A DNA stretch of 64,000 bases from Pseudomonas faucium (GTDB lineage Bacteria > Pseudomonadota > Gammaproteobacteria > Pseudomonadales > Pseudomonadaceae), in assembly GCF_021602585.1 (NCBI RefSeq), contig NZ_BQIP01000004.1, forward strand, positions 248,001 through 312,000, written 5' to 3'. The notes beneath the pieces were generated by a model. It saw only the letters and a program-made list of their open reading frames with translations. It ran no database searches and was not told the origin of the DNA. The position numbers and the translations under genes are program-made. Shown here piece by piece: positions 47,176 to 59,489 of this stretch; position 1 is the first letter of the stretch, and each line of letters begins with the position of its first letter.

Positions 47176-47490
47176 ATGGTCATCGACTTCAGTCGTTTGA
47201 ATAACTCTCCGTCCGTCACGGGCGGCGTTCGCGGCACTGCCGCACCGGGCACTGCCGAGAAGGCCGGTGAACCGGCTGCAGCGCCAGCCGGCACCAGCGC
47301 CAGCGGAGAAGCGGTACACCTCAGCCAAGAGGCCCAGCAGTTGCAGAAGATCAGCGACAAGCTGCGCGACCAGCCCGTTGTCGACAACGCCCGCGTGGCG
47401 CAGTTGAAGCAGGCCATCGCCGACGGCAGCTACAAGGTCGATGCCGGCCGGGTCGCCAGCAAACTGCTCGATTTCGAAGCCCAGCGCTGA
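47176..47490 (+). CDS. flgM: Anti-sigma-28 factor FlgM
   Basis: FlgM binds FliA and is exported once the hook is complete, releasing late gene expression. The 104 residues begin [17 protein letters not shown], have an A/G/T-rich disordered first half, and end in the FliA-binding helices ([50 protein letters not shown]), the family pattern. Confidence 0.95.
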   Translation: MVIDFSRLNNSPSVTGGVRGTAAPGTAEKAGEPAAAPAGTSASGEAVHLSQEAQQLQKISDKLRDQPVVDNARVAQLKQAIADGSYKVDAGRVASKLLDFEAQR

Positions 47491-47539
47491 CCGTTTGGCG
47501 CGCTGACTTCACGGACGCTTTAAAAGCCAAGAGTTAGCC

Positions 47540-48007
47540 ATGCACGACATCACTTTGCTGCAACTGATCGAAGACGACATCGCCCCGACCGAGGAGCTGC
47601 TCGACCTCCTGCAAAGAGAGTCCGTAGCCCTGCACAGTCGGGACCTGGCGCCGCTGGAGGGCATCCTCGCCCGCAAGCAGTCGCTGATCGTCCTGCTCGA
47701 GCAGCAAGGCCTGCGCCGCAACCACCTGCTCACCAGCCTCGGCCTGAGCGCCGACCGCGCCGGGGTAGAGGCGCTGGCTGCACAGTCGGACAACGGCGCA
47801 TTGATCATGCAGCAGCTCAACGTGCTGACCCAGCTGATGGACACCTGCCAGAAGGTCAACGAGACCAACGGCCGGATCATCCAGGTGCAACAGCACGTCA
47901 CGGCCAACCAGATCAGAATCCTCATGGGCGGCGACTCTCCGTCGCTCTACGACAGCCGTGGCGCCACCTCGCCACTGGCCAAGCCACGGGCGCTCAGCCA
48001 AGTTTGA
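47540..48007 (+). CDS. flgN: Flagellar export chaperone FlgN
   Basis: FlgN escorts FlgK and FlgL to the export gate. The 155 residues are mostly helical (coiled coil across about 10-110), with family features ELLDLLQRESVALHSRDL, MDTCQKVNETNGRIIQ and an unstructured end. It follows flgM by 49 bp. Confidence 0.93.
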   Translation: MHDITLLQLIEDDIAPTEELLDLLQRESVALHSRDLAPLEGILARKQSLIVLLEQQGLRRNHLLTSLGLSADRAGVEALAAQSDNGALIMQQLNVLTQLMDTCQKVNETNGRIIQVQQHVTANQIRILMGGDSPSLYDSRGATSPLAKPRALSQV

Positions 48008-48087
48008 TTATTTGTATCAAGGCACGGAACATACTGGCAAAATGCCGTTACTTGCGTGTGCCGTTTTTGCCTGGAGATTGATAACCC

Positions 48088-48831
48088 GTGTTCAATGAAA
48101 CCGACGCTCCGCAGCCGCCAAAGGTGCTGAACACTCCTCTGGAGATCGCCGCCAACCTGCGCCAGCTGCAGGAGAGCCATGATCCCTTGATCATCACCTT
48201 CCACGAGCGCAGCCAGCGGTTCCAGAGCTACGTGGTGCACGTGGACCGTGAGAGCAACACCCTGGCGCTGGACGAAATGATCCCGCGCGATGGCGAAAAA
48301 TTCATAGAGAACGGTGAAGCGTTCCGCGTCGAAGGCTTCCATGACGGTGTGCGCATCGCCTGGGAGTGCGACCATCAACTGAAGATCACCGAGGTCGACG
48401 GCCACCGCTCGTACCGCGGCGCGCTGCCCCTCGAAATGACCTACCACCAGCGCCGCAACGCCTTTCGCGCTGCGCTGAAGCTGTCGCAACTGGTCGATGT
48501 CATGCTCGATGGCACCCACCTCAAGGGCAATGGCGCCCTGCGCGGCAAGCTGCTGGACATCTCCGCCACCGGCTGCAAGTTGCGCTTTGAAGGCAATGTC
48601 GAAGACCGCCTGCAACTGGGCCAGGTGTACGAGCGCTTCAAGGCAGGCAACCCGCTGGGCCTGGTGGACACCATGGTCGAGCTGCGCCACCTGCACCATG
48701 AAGAGCGGATCAACACCACCTTCGCCGGCGTGCGCTTCCACAACCTCAGTGGCCAGGCGCAGCGCAAGATCGAAAGCTTCGTGTACCAGCTGCAGCGTGA
48801 AGCGCGGCGGTTCGATAAAGACGATTATTGA
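48088..48831 (+). CDS. flgZ: c-di-GMP-binding flagellar brake protein FlgZ (YcgR type, PilZ domain)
   Basis: FlgZ slows the flagellar motor when c-di-GMP is high. The N-terminal YcgR domain (about 15-110) is followed by a PilZ domain (about 120-240) with the c-di-GMP motif RRNAFR (RxxxR type) and the downstream DISATGCKL (DxSxxG). The start is GTG at 48088 ([11 protein letters not shown]); the first ATG nearby is out of frame. It is the last gene of flgAMNZ. Confidence 0.94.
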   Translation: MFNETDAPQPPKVLNTPLEIAANLRQLQESHDPLIITFHERSQRFQSYVVHVDRESNTLALDEMIPRDGEKFIENGEAFRVEGFHDGVRIAWECDHQLKITEVDGHRSYRGALPLEMTYHQRRNAFRAALKLSQLVDVMLDGTHLKGNGALRGKLLDISATGCKLRFEGNVEDRLQLGQVYERFKAGNPLGLVDTMVELRHLHHEERINTTFAGVRFHNLSGQAQRKIESFVYQLQREARRFDKDDY

Positions 48832-48850
48832 TTGGTTGCCGGATGCAAGA

Positions 48851-48880
48851 ACGCCACCCATCGGGTGGCGTTTTCGTTTT
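48851..48880 (+). terminator. Terminator of flgAMNZ
   Basis: ACGCCACCC pairs with GGGTGGCGT around ATC, followed by TTTCGTTTT, 20 bp after the flgZ stop. Confidence 0.92.
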
Positions 48881-48900
48881 CCTTCAACAAAGGCACGGAC

Positions 48901-49020
48901 CTGTAGGAGCGGCCTTGTGTCGCGAAAGGGCCGCAAAGCGGCCCCCTGCTCCGCTTGCGCCGCTTACATTGCTGGGGCTGCTACGCAGCCCTTTCGCGAC
49001 ACGAGGCCGCTCCTACAGGG
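48901..49020. repeat. Palindromic repeat (TGTCGCGAAAGGGC family)
   Basis: Inverted arms CTGTAGGAGCGGCCTTGTG.. and its complement enclose a GC-rich spacer. The right arm runs into the MFS gene and supplies its TAG stop. Same family as 1-124. Confidence 0.88.
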
Positions 49021-50344
49021 GGCGCTCCGTCTCGGGCTCGGCAGGTTGCTCAGCCTTCTCTTCCACCTCGGTATCCTCGGCCGCCACCGGCGCCTGCATC
49101 ACATCCTGCACGGTCTGCTCATCCACCCGTGGGTCGAGCGCGGCCGACAAGGGCGAACCCGCCGCCGGCATCGCCACGTGCCCCAGCGGCGCATCCTGCA
49201 CCTGGTGCAGGCCGGTAACCGCTTTGGGCCGAATGCGCCACACCAGCACCAACGCGAAGAACACGAAGAAGGCATAGAGCATCTGCGGGCCCAGCACCTT
49301 CATCAGCACCCCCGCCGCCAGCGGCCCGATGCACGCCCCCACGCCATAGGTGACCAGCAGCATGGCCGTCAGCGAAACCCGCCGCTCGCTCTCCACATGG
49401 TCATTGGAAAACGCCACCGCCAATGGGTACAGGCAGAACTGCAGCAAAGAAATCACGAAGCCGACGCCAAACAGCAACTCCAGCGGCACGCTGGGCAGGA
49501 TCGCCAGCGGCGCCGCAGCCAGTGCCAGCCCCACCGCCACGCTGCGGATCAGCACCGCCCGGTCGTAACGGTCGGACAACCAGCCCAGCGGCCACTGCAC
49601 CACCAGCCCGGCGAAGATACAACAGCCCATGAACAGACCGATCTGCTCGGTAGACAGCCCTTGGCTCGAGGCATACAGCGGCGCCAGGCCGTAGAACGAG
49701 CCGACGATCAACCCCGAGCCCAGCACCGTGCTCAGCGACTGCGGCACCCGCTTGATGAAGAACTTCGGCTCCATCGGCGCCGGGCGCAAGGGCGCCGGGT
49801 GAATGCGCCGGGTCATCGCCACCGGCACCAGGCACAGGGCGAAGCACATGGCCACCAGCATCAGCAGCTCCGGGCCAAGCTCTGGGTGCACCACCAGGAT
49901 CAGCTGGCCAAGCACCAGCCCCAGGTAGGAGGCGATCATGTAGCCGCTGAACACCGCGCCGCGGTGCTTGGCGTCGGCCTGCTCGTTGAGCCAGCTTTCG
50001 ATGACCATGTACTGGCACATCATCCCAAGGCCCACGATCATCCGCAGCCCGACCCAGGCTGGCAGCCAGCTGGTCAGGCCATGGCCGAGCACCGCCGCGC
50101 CGACGATACCGGCGCAGGTGGCATAGGCGCGGATGTGCCCGACCCGGCCGATCAGGCGGTGGCCGACCTTGCCGCCCACGGCCAGGCCAAAGTAGTTGGC
50201 TGCCATCAAGGCGCCGACCCACAAGCTGTCGACGTGATCGGCCGCCAGGCGCAGGGCCAGGTAGGTACTGAGCAGGCCCGAGCCGATCAGCATCATCAAG
50301 GCAGCGAAATACAGCGACTGAAAGGGCTTCCAGATGTTTCGCAT
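49013..50344 (-). CDS. MFS transporter of the YcaD/UMF family type
   Basis: This is an inner-membrane major facilitator. The 443 residues contain about 12 hydrophobic segments beginning SLYFAALMMLIGSGLLSTYLAL. A central loop (about 200-215, HPAPLRPAPMEPKFF) divides two 6-segment halves, and a typical intracellular LSDRYDRAVLI motif lies in the second half. A hydrophilic tail (about 395-443) is rich in E, P and A. Substrate is unknown. The stop codon is provided by the adjacent repeat. Confidence 0.8.
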   Translation of the reverse strand: MRNIWKPFQSLYFAALMMLIGSGLLSTYLALRLAADHVDSLWVGALMAANYFGLAVGGKVGHRLIGRVGHIRAYATCAGIVGAAVLGHGLTSWLPAWVGLRMIVGLGMMCQYMVIESWLNEQADAKHRGAVFSGYMIASYLGLVLGQLILVVHPELGPELLMLVAMCFALCLVPVAMTRRIHPAPLRPAPMEPKFFIKRVPQSLSTVLGSGLIVGSFYGLAPLYASSQGLSTEQIGLFMGCCIFAGLVVQWPLGWLSDRYDRAVLIRSVAVGLALAAAPLAILPSVPLELLFGVGFVISLLQFCLYPLAVAFSNDHVESERRVSLTAMLLVTYGVGACIGPLAAGVLMKVLGPQMLYAFFVFFALVLVWRIRPKAVTGLHQVQDAPLGHVAMPAAGSPLSAALDPRVDEQTVQDVMQAPVAAEDTEVEEKAEQPAEPETERPL

Positions 50345-50472
50345 ACGTCCCCTCGGGCTCCCTGGTCAGGTGGCGTTGGCCTTGGCAAGCATAAAAGCAA
50401 ATGCGCCGCGGCGCAGGCCCCCTTAAACGAAATACTTGGCCTGCGGCGCATCCAGTGGTGGTTGTGTCGCGA

Positions 50473-51816
50473 TCAGGCCTGCGCCGCCAGAACCCGCCGC
50501 TCCCACGGCGTGATTTCGTCGAAGAAGTCGGTCAGCTCCAGGGTCTTGCTGGCAACGTAACCTTCGATGAACTCGCTGCCGAACAGTTCCCGCGCCAGGC
50601 TGCTGGCCTTCAGGCGCTCCAGCGCCGCGTGCAGCGTGCACGGCAGGCTCAAGGCCGGCGGCACTTCGAACTCACCCTGGATGGCCGGTGCCGGCTGCAG
50701 GCGCTGCTCGATGCCGTGCAGGCCGGCGGCAAGGCTGGCGGCGATGGCCAGATAGGGGTTGGCGTCGGCGCCGGGCAAGCGGTTTTCCACGCGCCGTGCC
50801 ACGGGGGCGCTGGCCGGAATGCGCAGGCCGGCGGCACGGTTGTCGTGCGACCAACAGGCATTGTTCGGCGAAGCATAGGGGTGGCACAGGCGCTGGTAGG
50901 AGTTGACGTTGGGCGCGAACAGCGCGGTGAAGTCGGCCATGCACGCCTGCAGGCCACCGATGAAGTGGTGGAAGGTATCGGTCGGCTGGCCTTGCTCGTC
51001 ACTGAACACGTTACGCCCGCTGGCAATCTCGACCAGGCTCTGGTGGATGTGCATGGAGCTGCCAGGCGTATGCGCCAGCGGCTTGGCCATGCACACCACG
51101 ATCAGGCCGTGCTTGAGCGCCACTTCCTTGAGCAGGTGCTTGAACAGGAACGTCTGGTCGGCCAGCAGCAATGGGTCGCCGTGCAGCAGGTTGATCTCGA
51201 ACTGGCTGACGCCCATCTCGTGCATGAAGGTATCGCGCGGCAGGCCCAGCGCCGCCATGCACTGGTACACCTCCTGGAAGAACGGGCGCAGGCCATTGTT
51301 GGAGCTGACGCTGAAGGCCGAGTGGCCGAGCTCGCGGCGCCCGTCCTTGCCCAAAGGCGGCTGGAAGGGCTGCTGCGGGTCGCTGTTGGGGGCGAAGACG
51401 AAGAACTCGAGCTCGGTCGCCACCACCGGTGCCAGGCCAAGGGCGGCGTAGCGGGCGATCACCGCCTTGAGCTGGCCGCGGGTGGACAAGGCCGAGGAGC
51501 GGCCATCCAGCTCGACGGCATCGCAGATGGCCAGGGCCAGGCCCTCTTCGCTCCAGGGCAGGCGGTGGACCTGCGTGGGCTCGGCCACCAGCGCCAGGTC
51601 GCCATCGTCACTGCCGTAGAAGCGTGCCGGCGGGTAGCCGCCCATGATGCATTGCAGCAAAACGCCACGGGCCATCTGCAGGCGCCGGCCTTCGGCAAAA
51701 CCCTCGGCGGTCATCACCTTGCCACGGGGCACGCCATTGAGGTCGGGGGTGATGCATTCGATCTGGTCGATGCCCTGCAGGCGTTCGGCGAGGGGGCGTT
51801 GGGCGGCGGTGGTCAT
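50473..51816 (-). CDS. Glutamine synthetase family protein (gamma-glutamyl-amine ligase type)
   Basis: The 447 residues carry glutamine synthetase landmarks: VVATELEFFVF, VCMAKPLAHTPGSSMHIHQSL and RVENRLPGADANPYLAIAASLA. They lack the adenylylation region of GlnA. Proteins like this (PuuA/Spu type) ligate glutamate to amines such as putrescine, but the exact amine cannot be read from sequence. It stands alone, 129 bp from the MFS gene, with a SAM-free intergenic gap to bkdR. Confidence 0.82.
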   Translation of the reverse strand: MTTAAQRPLAERLQGIDQIECITPDLNGVPRGKVMTAEGFAEGRRLQMARGVLLQCIMGGYPPARFYGSDDGDLALVAEPTQVHRLPWSEEGLALAICDAVELDGRSSALSTRGQLKAVIARYAALGLAPVVATELEFFVFAPNSDPQQPFQPPLGKDGRRELGHSAFSVSSNNGLRPFFQEVYQCMAALGLPRDTFMHEMGVSQFEINLLHGDPLLLADQTFLFKHLLKEVALKHGLIVVCMAKPLAHTPGSSMHIHQSLVEIASGRNVFSDEQGQPTDTFHHFIGGLQACMADFTALFAPNVNSYQRLCHPYASPNNACWSHDNRAAGLRIPASAPVARRVENRLPGADANPYLAIAASLAAGLHGIEQRLQPAPAIQGEFEVPPALSLPCTLHAALERLKASSLARELFGSEFIEGYVASKTLELTDFFDEITPWERRVLAAQA

Positions 51817-51894
51817 GACGCTTGTCCTTGTTGTTATAGGCTGGCAACAACATAGGCTGGCGGTGTTTAAAATATCAAGCGCCCTGCGTTGGCC

Positions 51895-52380
51895 CTATTC
51901 GCGCAAGGTCATGCCATTGGCGGGCAGCGGCAACGCCGTCTTGTAGCGCACCTGCTTGAGGGCAAAGCTGGAGCGGATGTTGGCCACCCCCGGCAAGCGC
52001 GTCAGGTAGTCGAGAAACCGCTCCAGCGCCTGGATGCTCGGCAACAGCACCCGCAGCAGGTAATCCGGGTCTCCCGTCATCAGGTAGCACTCCATCACCT
52101 CGGGCCGCTCGGCGATCTCTTCCTCGAAGCGATGCAGCGCCTGTTCCACCTGTTTCTCCAGGCTGACATGGATGAACACATTGACATCCAGGCCCAGCAC
52201 TTCCGGCGACAGCAGGGTCACCTGCTGGCGAATCACGCCCAGTTCCTCCATGGCCTTGACCCGGTTGAAGCACGGCGTGGGCGAGAGGTTCACCGAACGC
52301 GCCAGCTCCGCGTTGGTGATGCGAGCGTTGTCCTGCAGGCTGTTGAGAATGCCGATATCGGTACGATCGAGTTTGCGCAT
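51895..52380 (-). CDS. bkdR: Lrp-family activator BkdR
   Basis: BkdR activates the divergently placed bkd operon in response to branched-chain amino acids. The 161 residues have the Lrp/AsnC N-terminal helix-turn-helix ([20 protein letters not shown]) and the C-terminal ligand domain. The 197-bp gap to bkdA1 is the expected control region. Confidence 0.95.
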   Translation of the reverse strand: MRKLDRTDIGILNSLQDNARITNAELARSVNLSPTPCFNRVKAMEELGVIRQQVTLLSPEVLGLDVNVFIHVSLEKQVEQALHRFEEEIAERPEVMECYLMTGDPDYLLRVLLPSIQALERFLDYLTRLPGVANIRSSFALKQVRYKTALPLPANGMTLRE

Positions 52381-53810
<1,430 letters not shown>

Positions 53811-53811
53811 G

Positions 53812-54870
53812 ATGAACGACCACAACAACAGCATCAAACCGGAAACCGCCATGGCCACCACCACCATGACCATGATCCAGGCCCTGCGCTCGGCCATGGA
53901 TGTCATGCTCGAGCGCGACGACGACGTGGTGATCTACGGCCAGGACGTCGGCTACTTCGGCGGCGTGTTCCGCTGCACCGAAGGCCTGCAGAACAAGTAC
54001 GGCAAGTCGCGCGTGTTCGACGCGCCGATCTCCGAGAGCGGCATCGTCGGCACTGCCGTGGGCATGGGCGCCTACGGCCTGCGGCCGGTGGTGGAAATCC
54101 AGTTCGCCGACTACTTCTACCCGGCCTCCGACCAGATCGTCTCGGAAATGGCGCGCCTGCGCTATCGCTCGGCCGGCGAGTTCATCTCCCCGCTGACCCT
54201 GCGCATGCCCTGCGGCGGCGGCATCTATGGCGGCCAGACCCACAGCCAGAGCCCCGAGGCGATGTTCACCCAGGTGTGCGGCCTGCGCACGGTGATGCCG
54301 TCCAACCCGTATGACGCCAAGGGCCTGTTGATCGCCTCGATCGAATGCGACGACCCGGTGATCTTCCTGGAGCCCAAGCGCCTGTACAACGGCCCGTTCG
54401 ACGGCCACCACGACCGCCCGGTGACGCCGTGGTCCAAGCACCCGCAAAGCGCGGTGCCGGACGGCTACTACACGGTGCCGCTGGACAAGGCGGCGATCAC
54501 CCGCCCCGGCAACGATGTCACCGTGCTGACCTACGGCACCACGGTCTACGTGGCCCAGGTGGCTGCCGAGGAAACCGGCGTCGACGCCGAAGTCATCGAC
54601 CTGCGCAGCCTGTGGCCGCTGGACCTGGAAACCATCGTCGCCTCGGTGAAGAAGACCGGCCGCTGCGTGGTGGTGCATGAAGCCACGCGCACCTGCGGCT
54701 TCGGTGCCGAACTGGTGTCGCTGGTGCAGGAGCATTGCTTCCATCACCTCGAAGCACCGATCGAGCGCGTCACCGGCTGGGACACCCCTTACCCGCATGC
54801 ACAGGAATGGGCGTATTTCCCAGGCCCTTCGCGGGTAGGTGCGGCATTGAAACGGGTCATGGAGGTCTGA
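53812..54870 (+). CDS. bkdA2: Branched-chain 2-oxoacid dehydrogenase E1 beta subunit
   Basis: BkdA2 forms the E1 heterotetramer with BkdA1. The 352 residues start MNDHNNSIKPETAMATTTMT; an internal Met at residue 14 would give the 339-residue form described for other strains. The beta-chain features VVIYGQDVGYFGGVFRCTEGL and GIYGGQTHSQSPEAMF are clear. bkdB follows immediately. Confidence 0.97.
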   Translation: MNDHNNSIKPETAMATTTMTMIQALRSAMDVMLERDDDVVIYGQDVGYFGGVFRCTEGLQNKYGKSRVFDAPISESGIVGTAVGMGAYGLRPVVEIQFADYFYPASDQIVSEMARLRYRSAGEFISPLTLRMPCGGGIYGGQTHSQSPEAMFTQVCGLRTVMPSNPYDAKGLLIASIECDDPVIFLEPKRLYNGPFDGHHDRPVTPWSKHPQSAVPDGYYTVPLDKAAITRPGNDVTVLTYGTTVYVAQVAAEETGVDAEVIDLRSLWPLDLETIVASVKKTGRCVVVHEATRTCGFGAELVSLVQEHCFHHLEAPIERVTGWDTPYPHAQEWAYFPGPSRVGAALKRVMEV

Positions 54871-56145
54871 ATGGGCACGCACGTCATCAAGATGCCGGAC
54901 ATTGGCGAAGGCATCGCGCAGGTCGAGCTGGTGGAATGGTTCGTCAAGGTCGGCGATGTGATCGCCGAGGACCAGGTGGTGGCCGATGTCATGACCGACA
55001 AGGCCACCGTGGAAATCCCCTCGCCGGTCAGCGGCAAGGTGCTGGCCCTGGGTGGCCAGCCCGGTGAAGTGATGGCGGTCGGCAGCGAGCTGATCCGCAT
55101 CGAGGTGGAAGGCAGCGGCAACCACGTGGATGTGCCGCAGGCCAAGCCGGTGGAGGCGCAGGCTGCCCCGGTAATCGCCAAGGAACAACCGCGCGTCGAA
55201 GCGCAACCGCTGGCCAGCCAGCCAGCCCCGGCCACCTACAGCGCCGCGCCGATCGTGCCGCGCCAGGCCGACGAAAAACCGCTGGCCTCCCCCGCCGTGC
55301 GCAAGCGCGCGCTGGATGCCGGCATCGAACTGCGCTACGTGCATGGCAGCGGCCCGGCCGGGCGCATCCTGCACGAAGACCTCGACGCCTTCATCAGCAA
55401 GCCGCAGAGCCCTGCGGGCCAGGCGCCGAGCGGCTATGCCAAGCGTACCGACAGCGAGCAGGTGCAGGTGATCGGCCTGCGCCGCAAGATCGCCCAGCGC
55501 ATGCAGGATGCCAAGCGCCGCGTGGCGCACTTCAGCTACGTCGAGGAAATCGACGTCACCGCCCTGGAAGCCTTGCGCCAGCAGCTCAACAGCAAGCACG
55601 GCGACAGCCGCGGCAAGCTGACCCTGCTGCCGTTTTTGGTGCGCGCCCTGGTCGTGGCCCTGCGCGACTTCCCGCAGATCAACGCCACCTACGACGACGA
55701 AGCCCAAGTCATCACCCGCCACGGCGCGGTGCATGTGGGCATCGCCACCCAAGGTGACAACGGCCTGATGGTGCCGGTGCTGCGCCATGCCGAAGCCGGC
55801 AGCCTGTGGGGCAACGCCAGCGAGATCGCCCGCCTGGCCAACGCCGCGCGCAACAACAAGGCCAGCCGCGAAGAGCTGTCCGGCTCGACCATCACCCTGA
55901 CCAGCCTCGGCGCACTGGGTGGCATCGTCAGCACCCCGGTGGTCAACACCCCGGAGGTGGCGATCGTCGGCGTCAACCGCATGGTCGAGCGGCCGATGGT
56001 GATCGATGGCCAGATCGTGATCCGCAAGATGATGAACCTGTCCAGCTCGTTCGACCACCGGGTGGTCGATGGCATGGATGCCGCGCTGTTCATCCAGGCC
56101 GTGCGCGGCCTGCTTGAGCAACCTGCCTGCCTGTTCGTGGAGTGA
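54871..56145 (+). CDS. bkdB: Branched-chain 2-oxoacid dehydrogenase E2 (dihydrolipoyl transacylase)
   Basis: BkdB is the lipoylated core enzyme. A lipoyl domain with the modified Lys in [13 protein letters not shown] (about 40-50) is followed by an A/P-rich linker, a peripheral-subunit-binding domain ([27 protein letters not shown] split at 140-165) and the catalytic domain with the HxxxD motif [16 protein letters not shown]. The 424 residues match the family length. Confidence 0.97.
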   Translation: MGTHVIKMPDIGEGIAQVELVEWFVKVGDVIAEDQVVADVMTDKATVEIPSPVSGKVLALGGQPGEVMAVGSELIRIEVEGSGNHVDVPQAKPVEAQAAPVIAKEQPRVEAQPLASQPAPATYSAAPIVPRQADEKPLASPAVRKRALDAGIELRYVHGSGPAGRILHEDLDAFISKPQSPAGQAPSGYAKRTDSEQVQVIGLRRKIAQRMQDAKRRVAHFSYVEEIDVTALEALRQQLNSKHGDSRGKLTLLPFLVRALVVALRDFPQINATYDDEAQVITRHGAVHVGIATQGDNGLMVPVLRHAEAGSLWGNASEIARLANAARNNKASREELSGSTITLTSLGALGGIVSTPVVNTPEVAIVGVNRMVERPMVIDGQIVIRKMMNLSSSFDHRVVDGMDAALFIQAVRGLLEQPACLFVE

Positions 56146-56147
56146 GC

Positions 56148-57527
<1,380 letters not shown>

Positions 57528-57552
57528 CACTGAAGCGGCTGTGGCCGATTTG

Positions 57553-57590
57553 GCCCGCGGCGCCTGCCCAGGCACCGCGGGCATTTTTTT
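57553..57590 (+). terminator. Terminator of the bkd operon
   Basis: GCCCGCGG (57553-57560) and CCGCGGGC (57575-57582) pair, with GCCT/AGGC inside, followed by A and seven T. Confidence 0.92.
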
Positions 57591-58587
57591 ATTCGCAGAT
57601 GGCGTTCTTGCCAGCGCCCTTGGCCCGGAACAACGCGCCATCCGCCCGCGCCAATAGCTCATGCGGGGTCTCTCCCGCCCGCCACTTCACTACCCCATAA
57701 CTCAAGGTCAGCGCATCCTCCCCCACCGGCTCGACGCGCGCTATCGCACATCGCAGCCTGGCCGCACTCTCGAGGGCTTCACGCAACGAGGCCAGCGGCA
57801 AGACGACGACGAACGCGTCACCGCCCCAACGGGCCAGCAAGTCGTGTTCGCGCAGGCAGCCACGCAGCGCTTCGACGATCTGCACCAACGCCGCATCGCC
57901 ACGCACATGACCATGGCGATCATTGATCGCCTTGAAATCATCAACATCCATGACAATCACAGCGAGCAACTGGTGAAAACGCTGGGCGCGCTCGCACGCC
58001 TTGTGCAGCATCTTCTCGAGGCTGTAGCGGTTGGCGATGCCGGTCAGCGCGTCACGCTCTGCCAGTTCACGGTTCTCGTCGAGCTGGCGTTGCAGCTGCT
58101 GGTTGACCCACGACAGCTCGCGGGTATGTTCGGCGACCAGGGTTTCCAGCGACAGGTTCTTCTGCTGCAGCTCGGCCAGCAGGCGCTTGCTGGCGTCGAT
58201 ATTGCGGTGCGCCCCGAGAATGCGTGCCACCGAGCCGTCCTGGTTGCGTTCGATGACAGAGCCTGTGTCCTCGATCCACAGGTAGCTGCCGTCCTGGCAC
58301 AGGCAGCGGTATTCGATGAGGTAGCGCTCGTTGCGCCGCTGGATGTAGGCCTCGAAGCTCGCCATCACCCGTGGATAATCCTCGGGGTGGATCACGCTCT
58401 CCCAGGTCAGCAAGGTATTGGCCATGGAATGGCTGGCATAGCCGAGCATGGCGTACCAGCCAGGGCTGCGATAGACATAGCCGGTGTTGACATGCCAGTC
58501 CCAGACGCCATCGCTGATCAACTCGAACAGCGTGTGCAACTGCTGTTCGCTGAAACCGGCGGGTGTCGGCCTTGACTGCTCACTCAT
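57589..58587 (-). CDS. PAS-GGDEF diguanylate cyclase-like protein with GGDAF signature
   Basis: The 332 residues comprise a PAS domain (about 15-130, WDWHVNTGYVYRSPGWYAMLGY) with a PAC-like segment, a coiled coil (about 140-175) and a GGDEF domain (about 175-332). The metal motif DVDDFKAINDRHGH and the inhibitory-site REHD, five residues before the signature, are present, but the signature is GGDAF instead of GGDEF. The PAS sensor and coiled coil match dimeric cyclases. Whether it makes c-di-GMP is open. Confidence 0.85.
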   Translation of the reverse strand: MSEQSRPTPAGFSEQQLHTLFELISDGVWDWHVNTGYVYRSPGWYAMLGYASHSMANTLLTWESVIHPEDYPRVMASFEAYIQRRNERYLIEYRCLCQDGSYLWIEDTGSVIERNQDGSVARILGAHRNIDASKRLLAELQQKNLSLETLVAEHTRELSWVNQQLQRQLDENRELAERDALTGIANRYSLEKMLHKACERAQRFHQLLAVIVMDVDDFKAINDRHGHVRGDAALVQIVEALRGCLREHDLLARWGGDAFVVVLPLASLREALESAARLRCAIARVEPVGEDALTLSYGVVKWRAGETPHELLARADGALFRAKGAGKNAICE

Positions 58588-58794
58588 GGACGCTCTCCCT
58601 GATGTCCCACTGCTGCACTGCGATCAAGCGGCGCTCATGTTTGCCGCAGGCGGCAAGCTTGTGCCCCTGGCAGGCAAGGATATTCCGAGCAGTTTGCCAT
58701 CAGAATGAATGCACTGCCCTACTTTCCTGGCCCAAAGTGCCTGGCATGGGTTTTGCCCCTCTCACCGGGTTTCGTACCATCCAAGGAGGAGAAC

Positions 58795-59358
58795 ATGGCA
58801 ATCACCCTCAATGGCCTGGGCTGGGCCACCGTGCAGCACCAGCAGCGCATCGACCCGCAACAGGCTCAGCCCGAAGGCGTGGCGTTCCGCGCGCCGCTGG
58901 CCGCCAGCAACGCGTCTGCGCAGCAGCAGGGCCAAGGCAGCACCGCGCAGCAAGAGGCTGACGATGCCCGCGCCGAAGCCTTTGCCAAGCTCAAGGTCAT
59001 GCTGCAGAACCCCGACCTTGCCGCCCGCCAGCAGGCCGGCGCCAGCACCCAGGAAACCCGCACGGCGGTGCAGGACTTCCGCGACTACATGGCCAAGTCA
59101 CCGGAGGAGAAGATCAAGGAAAAGATCCTTCAGGAGCTGGGCATGACCGCCGATGAGTACGACGCCTTGCCGCCGGAGCAGCAGATGAAGGTCGACCAGC
59201 AGGTTGCCCAGCGCATGAAAGAGGACGTCGAGCTGAAAACCCAGGCCAAGCTGGAGCTGCAGGCGCTGCATGCCGAGCAGGCGCGCCAGGGCACCGACCT
59301 TGCGCCAGCGCAAGGCATCGACGAGCGCGAACAAGCGCTGCAGGCCAGCCAGGCCTGA
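58795..59358 (+). CDS. Hypothetical protein, Gln/Ala/Glu-rich
   Basis: The start ATG at 58795 follows AAGGAGGA by 4 nt; an earlier in-frame ATG at 58705 has no such site. The 187 residues have no signal peptide or membrane segment. The first part (about 1-65) is low complexity, rich in Q and A. The second is helical and charged (SPEEKIKEKILQELGMTAD, PPEQQMKVDQQVAQRMKED), with likely coiled coil. I do not recognise a family or function. Confidence 0.7.
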   Translation: MAITLNGLGWATVQHQQRIDPQQAQPEGVAFRAPLAASNASAQQQGQGSTAQQEADDARAEAFAKLKVMLQNPDLAARQQAGASTQETRTAVQDFRDYMAKSPEEKIKEKILQELGMTADEYDALPPEQQMKVDQQVAQRMKEDVELKTQAKLELQALHAEQARQGTDLAPAQGIDEREQALQASQA

Positions 59359-59489
59359 GCGCATGGGGTGGCCAGTGCAAGGCTGGCTGCCCCGTTGTAG
59401 GCGCGTTGCGTGAAGCCTGCAGGGCATTTCTTCCCACATCCTCGGCTCCCCGTATAATCCCGCGCCCACCCCTCCAATGATGTTGTCTC

